This document shows positions 16,568 through 25,799 of a DNA stretch of 64,000 nt, piece by piece. The stretch is from positions 558,001 to 622,000 of the forward strand of contig NZ_CANMRL010000001.1 in the NCBI RefSeq assembly GCF_947500255.1. The letters are read 5' to 3'. Each line of letters starts with the position of its first letter. Position 1 is the stretch's first letter. The stretch comes from an uncultured Psychroserpens sp. (lineage in GTDB: Bacteria > Bacteroidota > Bacteroidia > Flavobacteriales > Flavobacteriaceae). Both the position numbers and the translations under genes were made by a program. The notes below the pieces were generated by a model that was given only the letters and a program-made list of their open reading frames with translations, made no database searches and was not told the origin of the DNA.

Positions 16568-17629
16568 ATGAATTTGAAAAAACGAATACTCATAGCGCCT
16601 TTAAATTGGGGATTAGGTCATGCAACCAGATGTATTCCTATTATTAATGCTTTAATTACTCATAACTATGAGCCTATTATTGCAAGTGACGGTAATGCAC
16701 TTTCATTATTAAAGAAGGAGTTTCCTGATTTAAAAGCCATTACATTGCCTTCATATGACATTACATACCCAAAAAAAGGACAACACTTTAAGCTTAAATT
16801 ATTACAGAGTTCTCCAAAACTAATGAAAGCTATTAAAGCTGAAAAAAAAGCAACCGCTTCTATTATAGAAGATTATAATATAGATGGTGTTATCTCTGAT
16901 AACCGTTTAGGTGTTCACAATAAAAATATTCCATGTGTGTTTATAACGCATCAACTTCAAGTATTAAGTGGAAGTACAACTTGGTTAAGCACCAAACTCC
17001 ACCAAAAAATAATTCAGCGTTTTCATGAATGTTGGGTTCCAGATAATTTGGGTGACATTAACCTTAGTGGTGTTTTGGGACATACCAATATGCATGAAAT
17101 GCCGATTAAATATATTGGTCCCCTAAGTCGTTTTAAAAAAGAGATATTGGATATTAAGTACGATGTCATGGTTTTACTTTCTGGACCAGAGCCTCAGCGC
17201 ACATTATTAGAGAATAAGCTCTTAGAAGATTTCAAACATTTTAATGGCAAGGTGATTTTTATACGAGGTGTCATTGAGGAAGACCAGTATATTTCTGAAG
17301 ACAACCATATGACTATCTACAACTTTATGACCACTGATGCTCTTGGTAAAGCTATAAATGAAAGTGACCTTGTAGTATGTCGCTCTGGATATACATCTTT
17401 AATGGATTTGACTAAATTAAGTAAAAAAGCATTTTTTATTCCAACACCAGGACAATTTGAACAAGAATATCTGGCTAAACGATTAACAGACCTTGGCTAC
17501 ACTCCTAGTTGCACGCAAGATGATTTTAACATCGAAAAATTAAAATCTATTTCAGAATATAAAGGTTTGAACGCCATGGATTATGAAGTGAATTATAAAA
17601 AATTATTTAGCCTTTTCGAGGGTGAATGA
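16568..17629 (+). CDS. MurG-like glycosyltransferase
   Basis: 353 residues from ATG 16568. The N-terminus has the acceptor loop W-G-L-G-H-A-T-R-C. The C-terminal half has V-C-R-S-G-Y-T-S-L-M-D-L and P-T-P-G-Q-F-E-Q-E-Y-L-A, the nucleotide-sugar-binding pattern of GT-B enzymes of the MurG/GT28 type. It is not MurG itself, because there is no murein gene context. The product and acceptor are unknown. Its last 27 bases overlap the convergent histidine kinase gene. Confidence 0.82.
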   Translation: MNLKKRILIAPLNWGLGHATRCIPIINALITHNYEPIIASDGNALSLLKKEFPDLKAITLPSYDITYPKKGQHFKLKLLQSSPKLMKAIKAEKKATASIIEDYNIDGVISDNRLGVHNKNIPCVFITHQLQVLSGSTTWLSTKLHQKIIQRFHECWVPDNLGDINLSGVLGHTNMHEMPIKYIGPLSRFKKEILDIKYDVMVLLSGPEPQRTLLENKLLEDFKHFNGKVIFIRGVIEEDQYISEDNHMTIYNFMTTDALGKAINESDLVVCRSGYTSLMDLTKLSKKAFFIPTPGQFEQEYLAKRLTDLGYTPSCTQDDFNIEKLKSISEYKGLNAMDYEVNYKKLFSLFEGE

Positions 17630-18646
17630 GAATTCACTACCCACATCAATCTCACTTTCTACATAGATTTTTTCGTCATGAGCTTCAATAATATGCTTCA
17701 CAATTGAAAGCCCTAGCCCAGAACCGCCTTCTTTACGAGAACCACTCTTGTCTACCCTAAAAAAGCGTTCGAATAAACGAGGAATATTGATTTGAGAAAT
17801 GCCCTCGCCATTATCTGTAACCCTTACAATAACCTTGTTTTTAATGAGATTCTCTATACTTATTTCTGTAGTCCCTTTTTCTTTTCCGTATTTAATAGAA
17901 TTCACAATAAGATTTGAAAGCACTTGTTGAATTCGGTCTTTATCAGCCGATACAAGAACAGGCTTATTATAATCAATATCGAACATTAACGATATTTTTT
18001 TCTTAGCTGCTTTCATTTCAAGAAGCTCAAATACACTTTCTACCAATTCTACAATATCGAAAGTTTCAATATCTAATCTTAAATCGCCAACTTCTAATTT
18101 GGTAATCATATCTAAATCTTTAACAATATAGATAAGACGTTCTAGACCTTTACTTGCTCTATTCAAGTATTTTTCACTAACATTTTTATCGTCAATGGCA
18201 CCATCTAATAACGTGAGTAAATAGCCTTGAACCGTAAATAGCGGCGTTTTTAATTCATGTGAAACATTACCTAAAAATTCTTTACGATACTCCTCTCTAA
18301 CTTTAAGTGTTTCTATTTCTAATTTTTTATCTCTAGCGTACTTATCAATTTCTTCGGTAAGCGTTGCCATATCTGTAGTTATAGGCTGTTTACGTAAAGA
18401 TGCAGATTCTAAAAGTGTTAGATCATCATAGATTTTTTTGACACGTCGATAAATAAAGCGCTCAACTCTATACTGAATAACTATAAAAGATAAAACATAA
18501 GTAAATAATGCAAAAGATATTAGATAGAATATATCAATAGAGTGTAATAAATACAAAAAAACACTCGATAAGAGCGTCAAAAAAAATGTAATATACAAGG
18601 ATGTTTTAAAGGCAAACTTGTACGTTTTTTTTAATTTGTTCTGCAT
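17603..18646 (-). CDS. Membrane sensor histidine kinase (PhoR-like)
   Basis: 347 residues: two N-terminal membrane helices (about 12-55) with almost no periplasmic loop; a HisKA box N-V-S-H-E-L-K-T-P-L (phospho-His near 131); then HATPase boxes N-L-I-V-N-S-I-K-Y-G, D-N-G-E-G-I and G-G-S-G-L-G-L-S-I. The start overlaps the response regulator stop by one base. Lack of a real extracytoplasmic domain suggests it senses a membrane or intracellular signal or a partner. Confidence 0.92.
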   Translation of the reverse strand: MQNKLKKTYKFAFKTSLYITFFLTLLSSVFLYLLHSIDIFYLISFALFTYVLSFIVIQYRVERFIYRRVKKIYDDLTLLESASLRKQPITTDMATLTEEIDKYARDKKLEIETLKVREEYRKEFLGNVSHELKTPLFTVQGYLLTLLDGAIDDKNVSEKYLNRASKGLERLIYIVKDLDMITKLEVGDLRLDIETFDIVELVESVFELLEMKAAKKKISLMFDIDYNKPVLVSADKDRIQQVLSNLIVNSIKYGKEKGTTEISIENLIKNKVIVRVTDNGEGISQINIPRLFERFFRVDKSGSRKEGGSGLGLSIVKHIIEAHDEKIYVESEIDVGSEFSFTLEKAK

Positions 18647-19329
18647 TAATCTACAAACTTATACCCAACGCCTTTTATAGTTTTAAACTTTTTATCACCA
18701 ATTTTTTCTCGTAGTTTTCTAATATGAACATCAATGGTACGTCCGCCAACTACAACTTCATTCCCCCATACTTTGTCAAGTATTTCCTCTCGTTTAAAAA
18801 CTTTGTTAGGTTTTGTTGCCAACAAAGATAATAATTCAAACTCTTTTCTTGGTAAGACCAATTCTTGACCTTTTATTGTAATTTTATATTCTTCCCTGTT
18901 AATGACAAGATCACCAATTTTCAGGACATCTTCAGCTTTTTCTTCGTCTTTAAGACGTCTTAATAGCGCCTTTACTTTGCTCACTAAAACTTTAGGTTTG
19001 ATAGGTTTAGTGATATAGTCATCTGCGCCAGCGTCAAAACCAGCCATTTGAGAATAATCTTCACCTCGAGCCGTTAGAAATGTGATAATTGTTTCACTCA
19101 ACTCCGGAATTTTTCTAATCTGCTCACAAGCTTCAATACCATCCATTTCTGGCATCATTACATCAAGAATGATTAATTGTGGTTTTTCTTTTTTTGCTTT
19201 TTTCACAGCTTGAACGCCATTTTCAGCAGTAATAATTTGATAGCCTTGAGACGATAAATTATAACCAACAATTTCTAGAATATCTGGTTCATCATCAACT
19301 AACAAGATTTTAATGTCTCTTTTTTTCAT
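18646..19329 (-). CDS. OmpR/PhoB-type response regulator
   Basis: 227 residues. The receiver domain has D12, D13, phospho-acceptor D56 (L-D-V-M-M-P-E) and a Lys in T-K-P-I-K. The C-terminal winged helix has V-V-G-G-R-T-I-D-V-H-I-R-K-L-R-E-K-I, the recognition region. It is the first gene of the two-component pair. Target genes cannot be told from the sequence. Confidence 0.93.
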   Translation of the reverse strand: MKKRDIKILLVDDEPDILEIVGYNLSSQGYQIITAENGVQAVKKAKKEKPQLIILDVMMPEMDGIEACEQIRKIPELSETIITFLTARGEDYSQMAGFDAGADDYITKPIKPKVLVSKVKALLRRLKDEEKAEDVLKIGDLVINREEYKITIKGQELVLPRKEFELLSLLATKPNKVFKREEILDKVWGNEVVVGGRTIDVHIRKLREKIGDKKFKTIKGVGYKFVD

Positions 19330-19674
19330 CGTTATAGTGAAAACTTTGTGACGTAAATATACTACTTATAAAAAAAAATTATGCTAAACCATAAATTGAT
19401 AACATTAAGTTAACCTTGCTAAATCGCCCTAGCATTTCTATGCATTAAAGTAAAATGATCGAGCAAAAGTGCATTACATCTGAAATTCAAATAACACACT
19501 ACTCCAAAAATTCAACGATTATATTATTTGACTGCATTTTAGTTACTTAAATAAAACGTTATTCAATTGTTAAATGGTCATATAGCTTGTCAATTATTCG
19601 TTTAAACTGCAAATTCTGCTTATATTTGTTTGCTATTTTTTCAAATACTTAACTTTTTAACAAACAAAATAATT
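19330..19674. promoter_or_regulatory. Divergent intergenic region with TATATTTG -7 box
   Basis: 345 AT-rich bases between the response regulator gene and a secreted-protein gene. At 19621-19628 is a perfect -7 box, TATATTTG, 46 bases before the ATG at 19675. No convincing TTG -33 element at the usual distance, hairpin, RNA gene or open frame is visible. The remainder shows nothing that I can assign. Confidence 0.5.
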
Positions 19675-21774
19675 ATGAAAAAACTTTACTTTTTATGTTT
19701 AACCTTGCTTACAACATCTTTGTGTTTAGCTCAAACTTCTGATTTATTATTCAGTAAGTATGGTGAAGGTTCATCGAATAATAAGTTCCTAGAGATATAT
19801 AATGGAACTGGTGCTGACGTAGACTTAAGCAATTACTCTTTATCAAGCTGCTCTAACGGTTGTGACGTTTTTGGAGAATTTGATTTTCCAGATAACGTGA
19901 CGTTTGCCCCTGGAACAATGCTAATGGATGGTGATGTTTATGTTATAGCACATCCAAGTGCTGATGCTACTATATTAGCTGCTGCAGATCAAACTTTTAC
20001 GTTCCTAAGTAATGGTGATGATGCTTTCGCTTTAACATTAGCTGGAGCTACTGCAACAACTTATACAATTATTGATCTTATTGGAGACTTACAAGGTGAT
20101 CCAGGTTCTGGATGGGCTGTTGGTGACGACACTAATGGAACTCAAGACCAGACCTTAACTAGAAAAACATCTATCTGTGATCCTAATCCAAATGAATTAG
20201 GTTCTTTTGGTATGGATGCTGCTACTTCGGAGTGGAATATTGGCGCATCAAATTCAGGATGGGGAACTTTAGGAGCCTATACAGGTTGTCTTACTTCTCC
20301 TGTAGTGACAATTACATCTCCTGCTGATGCATCTTCTTTAGCATCTGGAACGACTTCAGTTGATATTGTTTTTAATGCTGAAAATGCTCCTGCAATGTCT
20401 ACTTTTAATGTTACTGTTGTAACTAATGGAGGGGCTCCTGCTACTACAGTTGATACAACTAGTCCTTTTACAATTACACCAACTGCCGATGGTGACACTT
20501 ATGTGGTTACTGTTGAACTTATAGATGGTGGCGTTGTCGCTTCAGATATGGTAAGTTTTGACATCTCTTTCCCTTGTGATTTGCAAGTTGGAACTATTAC
20601 TGAAACTTGTGATAATATTACGTCTGGAACAACAGACACATACAATGTAACTATAGATTATACAGGTGGAGGAACAACTACTTATACTATAGATACTGGA
20701 GGAATTGGAGTTGTTGGAGGTGATGATCCAACTAGTGTAGCTGCTGGTACAATAACAATTACTGGTGTAACTGAAAACACAGACTTTGTTGTAACCTTCA
20801 CTGGTGACTCAGCAAATAGTGGATGTGATTTTACACGAAATATCAATAGTCCTGATTGTGATCCTGAGCTAACATTACCTTTATATGAAGGATTTGATTA
20901 TGCTGATGGATCAACACTTACTAGTGCTCCAAATTGGGATAATATTTCGGGTACATCAGATGAGATTTTGGTTTCAGCTACAAGTTTAAGTTATACTGGA
21001 CTTGCTACTTCAACAGGTAACAAAGTATCTTTTGATGGTGGTGGTATTGACAATGCTATTTTCTTTGCTCCTGTAACTAGTGGTACTGTGTATTCATCTT
21101 TCATTTTTAGAGTGACAGATTTAAGTGCAGTTACAGATCCTGATGGAGGTTATTTTGCTTTTCTAGGTAATTTTGATGGAAGATTATGGGTAGTACCTTC
21201 TCCTGGAGGATACCAAATTGGTCTTGGATACAATACAGGTGCTGCAGATATTATAAATGCTACAGAGCATGGACTTAACGACGAAGTTTTTGTTGTTATG
21301 AGCTACGAAACGACAACAGGTGTAATGAAAGCATGGATTAATCCATCAAGTTCAGATTTTGAAGGTGTTGAACCTGCTGAAACTATTACATTTATTGATC
21401 CAGCAATGGCTGCGAGTATTGACAGATTTGCTTTAAGACAAGATAACACTATTGAGACTGGCTTTATGGATGTTGATGAATTGAGATTAGGAACATCATG
21501 GGCTGAAGTTACTCCAACAACGTTGTCTACACAAGACCTTGGAGCAGATAACTTTAAAGTATATCCTAACCCAACTTCAACAGGGTTTGTAAATATTACA
21601 AGTAACAATAGTGATGCTATTTCTGTTGCTGTTTATGACATCTTAGGAAAGCAAGTGATTGATACAGCTTTAAATAACGATCGTTTAGATATATCTGCAT
21701 TAAACGCAGGAGTTTACATTTTAAAGATTTCTCAAAATAATGCTTCGGTAACTAAAAAGTTAGTGATCAAGTAA
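19675..21774 (+). CDS. Secreted lamin-tail-domain protein with T9SS sorting domain
   Basis: 699 residues from the ATG at 19675 (a 15-codon upstream extension is unlikely). A signal peptide ends C-L-A-Q. Residues about 20-200 are a lamin tail domain: F-S-K-Y-G-E-G-S-S-N-N-K-F-L-E-I-Y-N-G, then V-D-L-S-N-Y-S-L. Ig-like/chitobiase-type beta segments follow (about 215-310), then a domain starting L-P-L-Y-E-G-F-D-Y, usual in flavobacterial surface proteins. The final 80 residues are a type A sorting domain (K-V-Y-P-N-P, ending K-K-L-V-I-K). Role unknown; a lamin tail often accompanies secreted nucleases, but no nuclease domain is seen. Confidence 0.88.
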   Translation: MKKLYFLCLTLLTTSLCLAQTSDLLFSKYGEGSSNNKFLEIYNGTGADVDLSNYSLSSCSNGCDVFGEFDFPDNVTFAPGTMLMDGDVYVIAHPSADATILAAADQTFTFLSNGDDAFALTLAGATATTYTIIDLIGDLQGDPGSGWAVGDDTNGTQDQTLTRKTSICDPNPNELGSFGMDAATSEWNIGASNSGWGTLGAYTGCLTSPVVTITSPADASSLASGTTSVDIVFNAENAPAMSTFNVTVVTNGGAPATTVDTTSPFTITPTADGDTYVVTVELIDGGVVASDMVSFDISFPCDLQVGTITETCDNITSGTTDTYNVTIDYTGGGTTTYTIDTGGIGVVGGDDPTSVAAGTITITGVTENTDFVVTFTGDSANSGCDFTRNINSPDCDPELTLPLYEGFDYADGSTLTSAPNWDNISGTSDEILVSATSLSYTGLATSTGNKVSFDGGGIDNAIFFAPVTSGTVYSSFIFRVTDLSAVTDPDGGYFAFLGNFDGRLWVVPSPGGYQIGLGYNTGAADIINATEHGLNDEVFVVMSYETTTGVMKAWINPSSSDFEGVEPAETITFIDPAMAASIDRFALRQDNTIETGFMDVDELRLGTSWAEVTPTTLSTQDLGADNFKVYPNPTSTGFVNITSNNSDAISVAVYDILGKQVIDTALNNDRLDISALNAGVYILKISQNNASVTKKLVIK

Positions 21775-21795
21775 TTCGTTATAATAAATAACTAT

Positions 21796-21830
21796 AAAAG
21801 CGTCTCAGTAATTTTGAGGCGCTTTTTTTA
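21796..21830 (+). terminator. Intrinsic terminator after the lamin-tail gene
   Basis: AAAAGCGTCTCA pairs with TGAGGCGCTTTT (one G-T wobble), followed by a run of Ts. The T run merges directly into the next gene's -7 box. Confidence 0.85.
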
Positions 21831-21836
21831 TTTTTG
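21829..21836 (+). promoter_or_regulatory. -7 box TATTTTTG, leaderless-type promoter
   Basis: A perfect TAnnTTTG lies 5 bases upstream of the ATG at 21842, so transcription would start at or next to the start codon. It overlaps the tail of the preceding terminator, packing the end of one unit and the start of the next into about 45 bases. Confidence 0.6.
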
Positions 21837-21841
21837 CACTA

Positions 21842-22822
21842 ATGATAAACACAAACGCTATTTTTTCTATTTCTTCGGAAAAAGAATTCTCTACATTGGC
21901 ATTAGATATTTTTAAATTTCAGTTTGAAAATAATCCTGTGTATCGTTCGTTTTGTGATTTATTATACACACATCCAAGTGATGTAAAACAGATTGAAGAC
22001 ATTCCGTTTTTACCAATTCAGTTTTTTAAAAGCCATGACATCTTGAGTTCTAAAGCTCAAATTCAAGATGTGTTTTCTAGCAGTGGAACTACTGGCTCTA
22101 CAACCAGTAAACACTATGTAACTGATTTATCAATTTATGAGCAAAGCTTTCGTAAGGGATTTGAGGAGTTCTACGGCACTATTAAAGATTATGTTATTCT
22201 AGCCTTACTACCTAATTATTTAGAACGCAAAGGGTCGTCATTGATCTATATGGTTAATGATATGATACAGCACTCCAATCACCCAGAAAGCGGATTCTAT
22301 CTTCATAACATTAATGACCTTAAACAGCAATTGATCACTTTAGATACTCAGGGAAAGAAGATATTACTTATTGGTGTCTCCTTTGCTTTATTGGATGTAG
22401 TAGAGCAGTATCAATTTCAGCTTAAAAACACTATCGTTATGGAAACTGGTGGGATGAAAGGGCGTCGCAAAGAATTAGTTCGTGACGAATTACATGCGCT
22501 TTTAAAATCTGGTTTTGGAGTGTCAAAAATTCATAGTGAATATGGTATGACAGAACTTTTAAGCCAAGCATATTCATTAGGCAATGGTCGTTTTAAATGT
22601 CCAAACTGGATGCGTGTTTTAACTAGAGATCCTGAAGATGCTCTAACACTTCAAAACATAAATAAAACAGGTGGTATTAATATCATTGACTTAGCAAATA
22701 TCAATTCGTGTTCATTTATAGCCACACAAGATTTAGGTCGTACTTATAAAGATCATAGTTTTGAAATTATTGGTCGCTTTGATTCTAGTGATATTAGAGG
22801 CTGCAATTTGATGGTCTTGTAA
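21842..22822 (+). CDS. LuxE-like acyl-protein synthetase/acyltransferase
   Basis: 326 residues. S-S-S-G-T-T-G-S-T-T-S-K (79-90) is the phosphate-binding loop of the adenylate-forming (ANL) superfamily. S-E-Y-G-M-T-E-L-L (about 236-244) is the second core motif. The size and lack of a full AMP-binding enzyme match the LuxE group, which activates fatty acids. No luxAB or luxCD genes are nearby, so bioluminescence is not implied. In Flavobacteriaceae such stand-alone proteins probably act in surface lipid or polysaccharide acylation, which is inference. Confidence 0.8.
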   Translation: MINTNAIFSISSEKEFSTLALDIFKFQFENNPVYRSFCDLLYTHPSDVKQIEDIPFLPIQFFKSHDILSSKAQIQDVFSSSGTTGSTTSKHYVTDLSIYEQSFRKGFEEFYGTIKDYVILALLPNYLERKGSSLIYMVNDMIQHSNHPESGFYLHNINDLKQQLITLDTQGKKILLIGVSFALLDVVEQYQFQLKNTIVMETGGMKGRRKELVRDELHALLKSGFGVSKIHSEYGMTELLSQAYSLGNGRFKCPNWMRVLTRDPEDALTLQNINKTGGINIIDLANINSCSFIATQDLGRTYKDHSFEIIGRFDSSDIRGCNLMVL

Positions 22823-22852
22823 AGTTTGTAGTTTTCTATCGACTACAAGCAA

Positions 22853-23302
22853 ATGAAAACAAAATTATTTAGTGTTATCTTTTTCTTCGGAATGATAACC
22901 ACATTCGCACAATCTGTAGATTACAATACGAAGAAAGACTATGTAGCCAAAGGTTATGATGTTGTCGCTTATTTTAATAACCAAGCCATCGAAGGTGACA
23001 AAGCATATACAACCACTTATGATGATGTAAAATTTAAATTTTCTTCAGAAAAAAACCTGAATACATTTAAAAGCAATCCAGAAAAATACGTTCCGCAATA
23101 TGGTGGTTACTGTGCTTACGCTATAGCTGTTAGTGGCAAGAAGGTAGACATTAACCCAAAGACATTCGAAATTAGAGACGGTAAGCTGTATTTATTCTAT
23201 AATGCTTGGGGAAATAACACATTAAATTCATGGAAAAAAAATAATGTGAAAGGTTTACAAATAAAAGCCGACAAAAATTGGGAAGCTATGAATTTAGACT
23301 AG
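22853..23302 (+). CDS. Exported YHS-domain protein
   Basis: 149 residues. A signal peptide (1-19, T-T-F-A-Q) precedes a YHS-type domain with K-G-Y-D-V-V-A-Y-F, F-S-S-E-K-N-L-N-T-F and P-Q-Y-G-G-Y-C-A-Y-A. The domain is linked to heavy-metal handling in several proteins, but metal ligands here are limited to one Cys. Found in the periplasm. It lies 30 bases after the LuxE-like gene and shares its terminator. Confidence 0.85.
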   Translation: MKTKLFSVIFFFGMITTFAQSVDYNTKKDYVAKGYDVVAYFNNQAIEGDKAYTTTYDDVKFKFSSEKNLNTFKSNPEKYVPQYGGYCAYAIAVSGKKVDINPKTFEIRDGKLYLFYNAWGNNTLNSWKKNNVKGLQIKADKNWEAMNLD

Positions 23303-23363
23303 TAGTTTAGAGTTCTATGAAAAAGAAGGATTAGCTTCTAATAATAGTTGATTGGTTAATGTT

Positions 23364-23395
23364 AAACGTCCCGTTGATTGCGGGACGTTTTTCTA
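23364..23395 (+). terminator. Strong intrinsic terminator between YHS gene and tyrS
   Basis: A perfect 10-bp stem AAACGTCCCG (23364-23373) / CGGGACGTTT (23381-23390), 7-base loop, then TT-C-TATTT. It ends the plus-strand unit; on the minus strand the hairpin also lies just after tyrS, with a weaker T run. Confidence 0.88.
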
Positions 23396-23396
23396 T

Positions 23397-24689
23397 TTAA
23401 TGCACTTTGATAATATACGTGTTCTTTTTTCCTTTATTAAGAATGATATAAGTATCATTAATGAGATCGTCTTCAGATAACTGGTAATCTTCTTTTACCT
23501 TTTCTTTATTTACTGATACAGCATTTTCTTTTAAAGCACGACGTGCTTCGCTATTAGACCCTAGGAAATTGGTCTTAGCAGCTAAAGCGCCAATCATATC
23601 TAGTTGAGAAAGTTCATCTTTAGAAATTTCAGCTTGAGGCACACCTTCAAATACATCTAAAAAGGTTTTCTCATCTAAGGTTTTAATATCTGCTTTAAAG
23701 GTTTTACTAAATAAAATATTAGATGCTTTTTCAGCATTTTCAAAATCTGCTTTAGAATGAACCATTGTTGTTATCTCTTCAGCTAAACGCTTTTGTAAAC
23801 CACGTTGATGAGGAGCCTCTTGATGCGTCTTAACAATATCCTCTACCTCTTCTTGAGTTAAAAACGTAAAGATTTTGATATACTTTTTAGCATCTTCATC
23901 ACTAGAATTCAACCAGTATTGATAAAATTTATATGGAGAGGTTCTATTGGCATCTAGCCATACATTTCCTCCTTCAGACTTTCCAAACTTAGATCCATCA
24001 CTCTTGGTTATTAACGGACAAGTAATCGCAAAGCCTTTTCCTTGAGCAATACGTCTTATCAATTCTGTTCCTGTGGTGATATTTCCCCATTGATCACTTC
24101 CTCCCATTTGGATCGTACAATCATTAGCTCTGTATAAATGTAAAAAATCATATCCTTGAACCAGCTGATATGTGAATTCTGTAAAAGACATTCCGTCACT
24201 AGATTCTGAAGAAATTCTATTCTTCACAGAATCTTTAGCCATCATATAATTTACAGTAATATGTTTCCCTACATCACGAATGAATTCTAAAAAAGAAAAC
24301 TCTTTCATCCAATCGTAATTATTGACCAATTCAGCAGCATTAGCAGTATCACTTTCAAAATCTAAGAAATGTGCTAACTGATTTTTAATTGCTTCTTGGT
24401 TATGACGTAGCGTTTTTTCGTCTAATAAATTACGCTCACTCGATTTACCAGAAGGATCACCAATCATTCCGGTGGCGCCTCCAACTAAAGCAAATGGTTT
24501 ATGACCACAGCGCTGATAATGCGCCAATAACATGATAGGTACTAAATTTCCAATATGTAAAGAATCTGCTGTTGGATCAAAACCAATATAGGCAGATCGC
24601 ATCGCTTCCATTAAATGTTCTTCGGCTCCAGGCATGGTTTGATGAACCATTCCTCTCCATTGCAATTCTTCTACAAAATTCTTTATCAT
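23397..24689 (-). CDS. tyrS: Tyrosyl-tRNA synthetase
   Basis: 430 residues from ATG 24689. H-I-G-N (45-48) is the HIGH motif; [10 protein letters not shown] is the KMSKS-loop equivalent. The C-terminal 70 residues are an S4-type RNA-binding domain ([12 protein letters not shown]). A further in-frame start at 24740 adds 17 residues unlike the family, and a -7 box lies inside that extension, so 24689 is preferred. Confidence 0.96.
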   Translation of the reverse strand: MIKNFVEELQWRGMVHQTMPGAEEHLMEAMRSAYIGFDPTADSLHIGNLVPIMLLAHYQRCGHKPFALVGGATGMIGDPSGKSSERNLLDEKTLRHNQEAIKNQLAHFLDFESDTANAAELVNNYDWMKEFSFLEFIRDVGKHITVNYMMAKDSVKNRISSESSDGMSFTEFTYQLVQGYDFLHLYRANDCTIQMGGSDQWGNITTGTELIRRIAQGKGFAITCPLITKSDGSKFGKSEGGNVWLDANRTSPYKFYQYWLNSSDEDAKKYIKIFTFLTQEEVEDIVKTHQEAPHQRGLQKRLAEEITTMVHSKADFENAEKASNILFSKTFKADIKTLDEKTFLDVFEGVPQAEISKDELSQLDMIGALAAKTNFLGSNSEARRALKENAVSVNKEKVKEDYQLSEDDLINDTYIILNKGKKNTYIIKVH

Positions 24690-24713
24690 AATAAGTGTAT
24701 TAGTAATCTTCCG

Positions 24714-24721
24714 CAAAGATA
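24714..24721 (-). promoter_or_regulatory. -7 box TATCTTTG for tyrS
   Basis: On the minus strand, TATCTTTG matches TAnnTTTG and precedes the tyrS ATG by 24 bases, giving a short leader. No leader hairpin or T-box-like structure is seen. Confidence 0.55.
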
Positions 24722-24775
24722 GATTTATACCTCTAATCACAAAAAGACAATCGAAAAAAAGCGTAATTTTATGCT

Positions 24776-25792
24776 ATGATTTTAGTCACAGGTGGTACAG
24801 GTTTGGTTGGTTCTCACTTATTATTCAAATTGGTGAGTGATAATCAATTGGTAAGAGCCACATACAGAAGAGCTCATAAATTAGACGCTGTAAAGAACGT
24901 ATTTGCTTATTATACAGATGATGTAGACACACTTTATAATAAAATTGAATGGGTTGAAGCAAATATCAATGATATTCCTGCTTTAGAAATTGCTTTTGAT
25001 GGTATTACACATGTTTACCATTGCGCTGCATTTATAAGTTTTGAGCCAAACCGATACAAAGATCTTCGAAAAACAAACATCAAAGGCACTGCCAATATAG
25101 TCAACCTGTGTATTTCAAATTCAATACAAAAATTGTGTTACGTAAGCTCTATCGCTGCCATTGGACAAGAACAAGATGCTGAAACTTTGATCAACGAAAC
25201 TACAGATTGGAATCCAGAAAATGACAATAGTGTTTATGCCATCACTAAGTATGGTGCCGAAATGGAAGTATGGAGAGCCACTCAAGAAGGCGTCAATGCT
25301 GTAATTGTCAATCCTGGTATTATTTTAGGACCAGGCTTTTGGAAAGGTGGTGGTAGTGGCAGTTTATTTAGACAAATTTACAAAGGGTTAAACTATCATA
25401 CTCAAGGAACTTCAGCATATGTAGATGTTTGGGATACGGTTTCTATTATGATACAATTAATGAATGGTTCTACTAAAAATGAGCGCTTTATTGTGATTTC
25501 AGAAAATGTATCATTCAAAACCTTTGGGCATAAAGTTGCTAAACAATTAAATGCAAAACCTTCAACCAAGGAAGCTACACCTTTTTTACTATCTGTAGTT
25601 TGGCGATTGGATTGGGTCAATCACAAATTGTTTGGCAAACGTAGAAAATTATCAAAACAATTGGCAAAGTCTATTTCAGAGAAAACGATTTATGACAATT
25701 CTAAGGTGAGAACTGAACTCAACTTTAAATTTCAACCTATTGATGAATCAATAGCAAAGGTTTCTCAATATTATCTAGATGATTTAAAATAA
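24776..25792 (+). CDS. NAD-dependent epimerase/dehydratase (extended SDR)
   Basis: 338 residues. Rossmann motif T-G-G-T-G-L-V-G-S-H (5-14), Y-H-C-A-A near residue 80, Y-A-I-T-K (Tyr/Lys catalytic pair, about 154-158) and V-N-P-G-I-I-L-G-P-G. The substrate is unknown; this group acts on nucleotide sugars or on flavonol/sterol-like carbonyls. It runs divergently from tyrS and convergently with a dihydroorotase. Confidence 0.9.
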   Translation: MILVTGGTGLVGSHLLFKLVSDNQLVRATYRRAHKLDAVKNVFAYYTDDVDTLYNKIEWVEANINDIPALEIAFDGITHVYHCAAFISFEPNRYKDLRKTNIKGTANIVNLCISNSIQKLCYVSSIAAIGQEQDAETLINETTDWNPENDNSVYAITKYGAEMEVWRATQEGVNAVIVNPGIILGPGFWKGGGSGSLFRQIYKGLNYHTQGTSAYVDVWDTVSIMIQLMNGSTKNERFIVISENVSFKTFGHKVAKQLNAKPSTKEATPFLLSVVWRLDWVNHKLFGKRRKLSKQLAKSISEKTIYDNSKVRTELNFKFQPIDESIAKVSQYYLDDLK

Positions 25793-25799
25793 ATCTTAT

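Noticed and set aside
21842-22822. Bioluminescence operon
   Set aside because: Only a LuxE-like gene is seen; luxA, luxB, luxC and luxD are absent, so this family is read in its wider acyl-activating sense.
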